Below are positions 57,191 through 64,000 of a DNA stretch of 64,000 nt, piece by piece. The translations under genes and the position numbers were made by a program. Each line of letters begins with the position of its first letter. Position 1 is the stretch's first letter. Source of the DNA: Platynereis dumerilii (Eukaryota; Annelida; Polychaeta; Phyllodocida; Nereididae); the NCBI GenBank assembly GCA_026936325.1, contig JAPTHN010000015.1, positions 3,498,117-3,562,116 of the forward strand. The letters run 5' to 3'. The notes beneath the pieces were generated by a model that did not search any database, was not told the origin of the DNA, and worked only from the letters and a program-made list of their open reading frames with translations.

Positions 57191-57645
57191 CTTGTGTCAA
57201 ATGACTCAAATGAAACACAAAGCACAATCATGTAGTGTTTCATTGTATTGGCTTTATTCCAATCAAATTCACAATTGCCATTGACGGATATTATTAGATC
57301 TATGCTAATTGCAATCAAAATTGACCAAATTCCAATTGAAATGGCACCTCCAGAATAAAACGTTTTGTAATTAATTCACAGAAATCAATGTCATTGAACA
57401 ATCAGCAATTAAAAAGCAAGATAACCTGATTGAAATGAATTGTCAACACACAGAGAATCTTTAAAAACTTAAAAATAGATCATAAAAATAATTTAAGCAA
57501 AATAATATATCAAGTAGTTAATAAACAATTATTTAAAAACTTTTGTTTTTTACAATAAGAAATAAAAGACTCAAGAGTGCCTATCTGCTTGGCATTTTAT
57601 AGAGTTAAAATGATTAAAATCGTGATAGTCACTTGAGTAGGAAGG
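57191..57645. other. AT-rich DNA, probably intron of the receptor gene
   Basis: No coding segment recognised. If the receptor's upstream exons lie further left, all of this is intronic. Confidence 0.35.
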
Positions 57646-57647
57646 AG

Positions 57648-57709
57648 GTTTTGATAGATAGATAGATAGCTCAGTAAATAGCTATATAGATAGATAGATA
57701 GACAGACAA

Positions 57710-57754
<45 letters not shown>

Positions 57755-57759
57755 CAGAC

Positions 57760-57814
<55 letters not shown>

Positions 57815-58140
57815 CAGACAGATAGATAGATAGCTAGATCAGCCCCGATAGCTCAGTCAGTAGAGCACTCGCATCACAAGCGAGAGACCCGGGTTCAATC
57901 CCCAGGCTGACCATCATGTCGTTCCACGACATCGTCGTTCGCGTCAGACGCAAATTGTAGGCGCCGTGGGCCCAACTGGAAACAAGTCACTGACTTAGCT
58001 TGGCTACCCACGTTAAATAAAGTCCCTTTACATTTACCTTTACCTAGATAGATAGCTAGGTAGATAGCTCGATAGATAGCTAGATATATGGCTAGATACA
58101 CAGATAAATAGCAAGATAGACAGTCATCTATATCGATAGC
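57648..58140 (+). repeat. GATA microsatellite interrupted by a SINE
   Basis: (GATA)n with GACA variants at 57652-57840 resumes after the SINE at about 58045-58140 as a more degenerate tract with GCTA and TATC steps. The SINE therefore either landed in the array or seeded it at its 3' end. Confidence 0.9.
57842..58044 (+). mobile_element. tRNA-Val-like SINE, about 200 bp
   Basis: The head GCCCCGATAGCTCAGTCAGT AGAGCA has an excellent A box. The anticodon stem-loop CTCGC-ATCACAA-GCGAG gives anticodon CAC. GGGTTCAATCCC is a good B box. The acceptor strands no longer pair. A body (CACGACATCGTCGTTCGCGT) and the 3' tail TTAAATAAAGTCCCTTTACA-TTTACCTTTACC follow, as in a SINE. The promoter looks intact, so the copy could be young. 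Confidence 0.75.
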
Positions 58141-58246
58141 CAGATAGACAATTTTCAGTCAGCATGTTAAAAAAAATAATTTGCACATATTATGCAGGCA
58201 AAAAGTAGTTGGTAAGCCAACCGGCTTGCTTGTGAATTCTACTTAG

Positions 58247-58653
58247 TGCGAAGCTTGGGCTACTATATTATACAAATTTACGTCCCTTCGCTTTTGATTG
58301 TGGTCCTTTCCTGGGTTTCTTTCTGGCTCTCCAGGGATGCTGTCCCAGCCAGGGTAGCTCTTGGGATCACCACGGTCCTCACAATGACCACTCTCATCTC
58401 TTCAACCAATGCATCTCTACCAAAGATCTCATATCTCAAGTCAATAGATGTCTACCTTGTCACATGCTTCTTTATGGTCTTCGCTTCATTGCTGGAATTT
58501 GCTGCTGTTTCTTACATCAGCAAGAGATGTAGAACTGCCAGGCTCTTGGCCGCATATCATAGCAACCGATGCGAGGAGTCGACTGACTCTCCCTGTCACC
58601 AGCAGAATGTCTCGGACAATGGAAATGTGGGATTCTCTAAGGTATTTGATTCT
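58247..58653 (+). CDS. Anion-selective Cys-loop receptor subunit, exon with TM1-TM3 (partial gene)
   Basis: Homologous to the membrane domain of GABA-A and glycine receptors, pentameric chloride channels of the plasma membrane. Acceptor TTCTACTTAG ends at 58246. The frame reads [80 protein letters not shown] and [17 protein letters not shown]1, TM2 and TM3 follow in order. PAR at positions -2' to 0' of TM2 is the anion-selectivity signature, 2' is Ala, and the 9' Leu gate is present. NASLPK in the TM2-TM3 loop is typical of the group. The exon continues into a short TM3-TM4 loop. Two in-phase donors occur: GT at 58642 (after AAG) and GTGAGT at 58654 (after TCT), differing by four codons (VFDS). 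The agonist cannot be told without the extracellular domain, which was not found. Confidence 0.92.
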
Positions 58654-58988
58654 GTGAGTATTATATATATATAGATTATATATAGATTTTATTGACAACT
58701 CAATATCAAACAGTGATACATGTGTCATAAAGTATATGAACATTCTTAAACAAATGAAGAAAATATACCGAATAAGAGAAAATCATTCAGTTATCTTTTA
58801 ACAGATGGAACTTAATTAACTGAAGTTCAAGGGGCAGTTTTCACTCTTAATTAATTACAGTTTTTTTAAGGAGCTCATCATTTCCCAACCATACCGCCAA
58901 TGGAAACCTGCTTTTACCAAATAATTTCAGGATATTCTTTGAAAAATGTGAATTTTGATAATAATGATTACTTGCCTTTCATTTACAG

Positions 58989-59273
58989 GAAGTCCATGTT
59001 TCAAATGTGAAGAAGTTCACCACCGAGAGCCAATTGAAGCATGCGCACTTTTCAAGATCATTTTCATCAGGAACCAATATGTCCCACGATATACACAGAA
59101 GTGAAGCTTATGCTTCATTCTGTTGGCACCCTGATTCATGTTGCGGGAGTCTCAGCACCATCTACAAATACTCCAGAACTCTGTTCCCAGTATCATTCCT
59201 CGTATTCAATATCCTGTACTGGCTGATATACTTATACATCAGCAACTCAGAAAGGAAAGCGACGGACTTTTGA
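58989..59273 (+). CDS. Anion-selective Cys-loop receptor subunit, terminal exon with TM4
   Basis: Acceptor CTTTCATTTACAG ends at 58988 and the frame is phase 0, matching both donors of the previous exon; the intron is about 335 bp. It begins EVHVSNVKKFTTESQLKH and ends the TM3-TM4 loop. TM4 is YSRTLFPVSFLVFNILYWLI then YLYI, with the FP-x-x-F-x-x-FN-x-x-YW pattern of GABA-A/glycine receptors. It finishes SNSERKATDF with TGA at 59271-59273. The intracellular loop of about 100 residues is short to moderate for the family and holds an unusual Cys-rich stretch (FCWHPDSCCGS). No disruption is visible, so the 3' end looks functional. Confidence 0.92.
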   Translation, partial: EVHVSNVKKFTTESQLKHAHFSRSFSSGTNMSHDIHRSEAYASFCWHPDSCCGSLSTIYKYSRTLFPVSFLVFNILYWLIYLYISNSERKATDF

Positions 59274-59357
59274 TTTTCACTGCTTCTTAAACTAATAGCT
59301 TACAATTAGATGTACATGTAACCTTTCATCAACATTATCATTGTCATATAACTGCTA

Positions 59358-59363
59358 AATAAA
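59358..59363 (+). promoter_or_regulatory. Poly(A) signal of the receptor gene
   Basis: AATAAA 85 bp after the stop, followed by a T-rich stretch (GTGTTATTTTTCC). Confidence 0.65.
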
Positions 59364-59389
59364 TGTGTTATTTTTCCAAAATCGTTGGT

Positions 59390-59866
59390 ATTTTCTTGTT
59401 ACACTTGAAGGTAAAATCATTTGCAGATCTTGAAACAGCTAATTTGGCCATGAATAAAAACATTTATTTTAAATTTCCATTCATAAATGTACTTGAATTC
59501 CCTTGGCCTTCTCAACTCGTCATCTGCCGACTGTCCATGATGAGTTGGAAAGGGAAAAGAGACTTGTAAGTTCAATGACAAAAAAACTGGATGGAAACTA
59601 TTTGAATGTTTGCAACGTTTGCATGCATGTAATGTGGTGTCAAAAATAGCCATAAATAAAATATAGTATGTGACATAAGATGATGGTCATTTATCATGAT
59701 AAGGCTTTACATGCTGTGTCAGTCATAAAAATCTGTTGAGACAAGCGAACTGTGCATTCGTTCAATTGAGACAAGCGAACTGTGTATTCGTTCAATTGAG
59801 TTCATCCGATCACTAAGACATCTGTGAGGTACGAAAACGTGATGCAGTTGTTGTTTTTGCAGTCCA
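59390..59866. other. Intergenic DNA downstream of the receptor gene
   Basis: A short direct repeat, GAGACAAGCGAACTGTG(C/T)ATTCGTTCAATT, occurs twice at 59738-59801. Nothing else recognised. Confidence 0.45.
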
Positions 59867-59872
59867 CAATAG

Positions 59873-60265
59873 GGCAATTCCGTAAAGTCTGATTCACGGA
59901 TTTGACACTTTAGCAGCTTGTGTAGCCCTACCATCACACCTCAGCTATTTCATTGGTAAACAGGGATGAGGCCAGGTAATAGGGGTATCAGACCAGCCAC
60001 CAACCAAAGCTCCAAGTGTAACAGGAGCTGACCTACACACCAAATATCATGGTGTCGGACGTACATCACACGGTGTACGTCCGACACCATGATATTTTGC
60101 CATAGCTCGACTCCTGTTACACTTGGAGCTTTGGTTGATGGCTTGTCTGATGCTCCTATTACCCACCCTCATGCCTGGATAACAATGAAATAGCTAAGCT
60201 ATAGTGGTAGGGCTAAACAAGCTTCCAAAGTGTCAAATCCGTGAATCAGACTTTACGGAATTGCC
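59873..60265. mobile_element. 393-bp palindromic MITE with 6-bp target duplication
   Basis: The ends GGCAATTCCGTAAAGTCTGA and its complement lie between two perfect CAATAG copies (59867-59872, 60266-60271). The arms of about 195 bp are reverse complements with few changes; the centre ATGGTGTCGGACGTACATCA-CACGG-TGTACGTCCGACACCAT is a tight hairpin. Family not recognised; a 6-bp duplication is uncommon among animal MITEs. Confidence 0.75.
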
Positions 60266-60271
60266 CAATAG

Positions 60272-61914
60272 TGCAATATATATATACCAGTGGGTTTTGG
60301 CCAAAATTGGCTGAATATTATGGCACATGTATGTTTAAATTATTTCGTTGTCAAATAATAGCTTATATATATTTGTGTGCCCTGACACAGAACACCTAAT
60401 TAATGTGACTTCCAATGATACCATCTGACACAATATAAGAAAATTCACTTTCATTTGTATGTATTATTTGGAAGGATTGTGATCTAAAAAAATCCTACAA
60501 CTCAGTTGTTGTCAACGGCTAAAGTAACCCAACTAAGAAATGTGCTTTCTGTGTAATTAATGCTGCATTCAATGGATACTGCTTAGTGCTTACTCTGTAT
60601 AGTCTATTGAGGCAACATATAGAATTTTGGGATGCCACAACAACTGTGCTCAAAGACATCATTTTCCATAATTGTCTACAAAACTGTGACAAACACAAGG
60701 ACATCATATAACATCAGTCTCTGGGAAACCTAGCCAAATTCTAATGCTAAATAATTACGTATTAATTATTATATCAGGCTTGTGAACAGGAATTTAAAGG
60801 GAAGGATTTGTTGAAAATTAACAGAATTTAGAGACACAAGGCTTAGAAGAAAAGATACCAGATCAGTTGCAAAAACTGTTGCAATGTTTATCAGTTGAAC
60901 ATCAAACATATACCAGTAGGGAAAATCGATTTTGTACTTCATCATCTATTTAACACCATTTATCAAGAAATTCATCTTCATCAAAATGATTTTCAATGTT
61001 TAAAATTTCATGCCTCGAACTTTAAGTTGAGGGAATTTGAATTCATTTAAGTCAACAAAAATAAATTTTGTAAAAGACGTCATTAGTGAAAATGCAAGCA
61101 AATGACCTTTCTATCTTTCTGTTTTAAAATGCTATTTCTGAGAATTTTTGGAATGCATCACTTACCAATGCCAGATAATAAATATCATTTCAGAAATGAA
61201 TAGAGTATTTACGTAACAAGGAATTTTTAAATCTCAGTTTAGGATTTGTTAGATCCCATCTATGTGAGCTTTTGGCTTGGCTCAATCATTATGAGTTTCC
61301 ACCCTAATTCAGGTTGGTGCAGACTACTGATAACAATCATAGTGAGAATTTCAGTCCAATTAATCAGACATAAGCTCATTCATCGCCAGGTGGATTCAGT
61401 AGGCTTCTTTTTCAACCCAGATTAGAGTGCCTTTCGAAATGTAAAATATCCCATTTGTTAATGTTGCATGCAACTGTCTCCCTCAAAACGGTTCAAGTGC
61501 CAATGAAGTGACTCAAGTGCGGATGTAGAGGCCCTTTTGTTCTTAAAATAGGGTAGTACTAGTAACATTCAAAAGTATATATAGTTGTAAGGAGATCTGG
61601 GGTGGACAAGAGAAAGAAGGACAAAATAGGTAAACAGAGGACTTCTGACAGAAAATTTCCTAACTTTATTTTGGGTTGTACTGTATATATAAACTTGCTA
61701 CAGATTTACAGTTTCTGACAAAAGATATTCATCCTGTTTACCTGTCCAGTACTAGATTTGATGTCAGTTAATTTACTTTACCAGAACACACCGTAGCCAA
61801 ATTTTGATTTTCACAAATGCAAATTATAGTCAAGATACAAATTTCATCAGCAGCACCAGACTATGGCAAATTTTTCCATTGATAGAAGCAACAAAAAAGA
61901 ACGCCATACTTCTA
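60272..61914. other. Unassigned intergenic DNA
   Basis: AT-rich; no gene, RNA or element end recognised in 1.6 kb. Confidence 0.4.
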
Positions 61915-62089
61915 GTTAATCAAGCTTCCTTACCATAAATCACTGACTTAAATAGGCCAGACTGCCCTCAAGGGTTATTGCCCAGCCAATGATATGCCAT
62001 GCCAGGAAATTTGCAAACACCTCATTTGCCAATGTTGACTGTCATGGTGTAACTCATGAATATCCAGCTTTATTCTATGCCACAATTAG
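61915..62089 (+). repeat. Dispersed repeat R2, copy B
   Basis: Matches 55965-56150. The minisatellite-cored element at 62090-62544 is inserted at its right side. Confidence 0.55.
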
Positions 62090-62544
62090 CAGGCCCCATT
62101 TAAGCATGTAACTCCCAAACGGAGCCTCCATTTGGGACTTCAGGGAGTTATGGGAGTTACGGGAGTTAGCAGGAGGTAGCGGGAGTTAGCGGGAGTAAGT
62201 GGGAGTTAGTGGGAGTTAGCAGGAGTTAGTGGGAAGTACGGGAGATAGTGGGAGTTATGGGAGTTAATGGGAGTTATGGGAGTTAGTGGGAGTTATGGGA
62301 GTTAGCAGGAGTTAGTGGGAGTTGGCAGGAGTTATGGAAGTTAGTGGGAGTTGCAGGAGTTAGTGGGAGTTACGGGAGTTAGCGGGAGTTAGCAGGAGTT
62401 AGCGGGAGTTAGTGGGAGCTACGGGAGTTAGCAGGAGTTAGCGGGAGTTACGGGAGTTAGCAGGAGTTAGCGGGAGTTAGTGAGACATAGCGGGAGTTGC
62501 AGGACATCAAGGAGTTCCGGGAGTTACATGCTTAAATGGGGCCT
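62090..62544. mobile_element. Minisatellite-cored inverted-repeat element 2
   Basis: The ends CAGGCCCCATTTAAGCATGT-AACTCCC and GGGAGTT-ACATGCTTAAATGGGGCCT enclose about 370 bp of a GGGAGTTAGC/GGGAGTTACG array (roughly 30 units of 10-14 bp). ATTAG lies directly outside both ends (62085-62089, 62545-62549). As in the element at 19381-19880, the left arm runs into one complementary array unit (AACTCCC), and the first ten bases agree (CAGGCCYCAT). Confidence 0.7.
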
Positions 62545-62549
62545 ATTAG

Positions 62550-64000
62550 TGCTGGATTTTTTATGCAGGCTTCTTGAACTTGCAGGACAAGATTCCCTAT
62601 AGTAAAGGAGTTGCCCTAAAGCCTGCTTACTAAGTCGGGCGGATGGTGTGAATTTGGTTTCGTCGACACAATACCTTGTCAATGTGACATATTGCCCAGA
62701 ACATAGACACAATTCTCATCTGTGCAAATTATAACATTATTACTCTGATATCAAAGTATCCCCACTAACATTTGAGTTAAAACTCAGGTCACATGACCAC
62801 CCCAGTTGCCAGCTATAAACGCCTGTCACACGCATGTCACTCACCCAAGCTATCCACCTATCCTACTTTTTTCCACTCATATTTCCGATGGGAGCCCACA
62901 ACTATCTAACTCCTCTCTTACTTCCGTTTGCCAACTCCAACACCAATCTCCCACCAGGAGTGCATGAAACAGCATATTCTCATATTTTACTCCTCCCCAG
63001 AGGGAGCCACTTCTCATAACCATTTTCCCACAGATGGCAGCACTTATGTTTATCTGTTTTTGCCTGGAGCCAGCCCGAACCTTAAGCAACAGGCAGGCCT
63101 CCAGCTAATATCTGCTTCACATCTACACAAACATGTCAACAATTACCCACTTTCTAAATGCCTGCACATCACTCTAAACACCATGTCTTCCTCAAATATT
63201 CCCTTATTTTAACATGACCACGTAGCCATGCAGTGTCACTTCACAATAATGCATTGTCAAACTTTTTCAACTAATGGGCATTTTCTAGTATCTTACAAGT
63301 CAGAAAATTGGGATTGGTTGCATATTATGTTTGCAGTGCAGTGATAGTCTATGTCGGTAAATAGTACTAGTGTCACTGCTCAACCCACCGCTGTCAGTAG
63401 GCATGTGGCCATTGGAGAGTTAACATGTGTATTGAAAGATTCTCCAGCAAATTATTGCTTTTCTGTTAATCATAAATGTCTATGCTAAATACAGATATCT
63501 ACATGACAGAGCGTGATATGAATACATATTTTCTAGTCTGAAAAGTGTGACTGACTCCACAGCAAGGCCTGGAAACTATGAGGGAGTTAACTCTACATGT
63601 ATACGTACATCGCATGCACACCTCATAGCACACTACCCTCAATGTTGCACTGCTATGCTACGTTCTCACGGTGATGATTTAACATTTAGTAACTCAGGAA
63701 TCTATCAATAATATAATACCTAGATATCAGTAATCTCTGTCTGTAGAAATAATGTAGCACTTTTACCTGAATCTGATGATTCAAAACCTGTATCTTATCA
63801 CAAATTTGGTTAAGAGATTTTATTATATACTCATAGTATATAGTTATAAGTCATTTGGTGGATAAAAGGACAAGCGGCATCGCTCATCTGCTTCATTATC
63901 ACACTCACAATACCTGTCACTGATGCATTCATGCTTGTAATACCACTTAATAGTTATAATTAACTTACCATACCAGCTAGGGTTCTAACTTCTGACAATG
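62550..64000. other. Unassigned DNA at the right edge
   Basis: 62555-62610 repeats 53850-53900. 62760-63220 is less AT-rich and open on + for 94 codons (62928-63212) but shows no motif, signal peptide or splice context that I can name. The rest is AT-rich intergenic sequence. Confidence 0.4.

Noticed and set aside
27391-57912. Functional tRNA genes at the tRNA-like heads
   Set aside because: Acceptor stems do not pair and non-tRNA bodies with SINE-type 3' tails follow, so they are called SINEs.
19381-62544. CRISPR arrays at the tandem-repeat loci
   Set aside because: Repeats are head-to-tail without unique spacers, and the genome is clearly animal.
62928-63212. 94-codon frame at the right edge
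   Set aside because: No signal peptide, domain or conserved motif; an overlapping antisense frame is equally open.

Overview
The window is repeat-rich, AT-rich animal DNA, most likely from a marine invertebrate. The grounds are spliced genes with GT-AG introns, AATAAA poly(A) signals, tRNA-derived SINEs, hAT- and TA-type DNA transposons, a DIRS/Ngaro-type retroelement and many foldback elements. I cannot fix the phylum: echinoderm, hemichordate, lancelet and mollusc are all possible. No rRNA gene, CRISPR array or bacterial-style operon is present.

Host genes are few. (1) A three-exon gene on + (CDS 10125-10215, 13217-13453, 13994-14028) predicts a 120-residue secreted protein. It has a signal peptide and two tandem cysteine-rich units resembling lustrin-type repeats. 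Splice phases agree at both introns, and a poly(A) signal follows 60 bp after the stop. (2) The last two exons of an anion-selective Cys-loop receptor subunit (GABA-A/glycine receptor type) lie at 58247-58653 and 58989-59273 on +; the ligand-binding exons were not found. (3) A weakly supported terminal exon of an unknown gene lies at 2426-2511.

The rest is mobile or repetitive DNA. Three large elements with about 1-kb inverted arms (4859-9361, 23571-29487, 47038-53521) all begin 5'-TAG and each is flanked by a perfect 3-bp target duplication. Four about 1.87-kb elements (19941-21812, 33739-35615, 40861-42732, 44999-46869) share CACAG-type termini and each has a perfect 4-bp duplication. Three of these four are almost identical; the fourth is a related, almost fully palindromic subfamily. 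A third group (19381-19880, 62090-62544) consists of minisatellites enclosed by inverted ends of the form CAGGCCYCAT. There are also several hAT-like elements with 8-bp duplications, TA-flanked MITEs, SINEs embedded in GATA arrays, a satellite block built on a 16-bp palindrome (30070-32340), and a Ngaro-type fossil (10651-13010) in intron 1 of the secreted-protein gene, recognised by its A1...B1-A2...B2 split repeats.

Region by region: 0-3 kb intergenic with small repeats and a possible terminal exon; 3-10 kb duplicated segment split by the first long-armed element; 10-14 kb secreted-protein gene with the Ngaro fossil; 14-18 kb large foldback and second copy of the duplicated segment; 18-23 kb MITEs, minisatellite element, CACAG copy 1; 23.5-29.5 kb second long-armed element with nested repeats; 30-32.3 kb satellites; 33-39 kb foldbacks and the palindromic CACAG relative; 40.8-46.9 kb CACAG copies 2 and 3 around a 1.6-kb hAT element; 47-53.5 kb third long-armed element with SINEs; 54-58 kb minisatellite, GATA arrays, SINE; 58-59.4 kb receptor exons; 59.4-64 kb MITE, minisatellite element and unassigned sequence. 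Several insertions are nested, so their order of arrival can be read.
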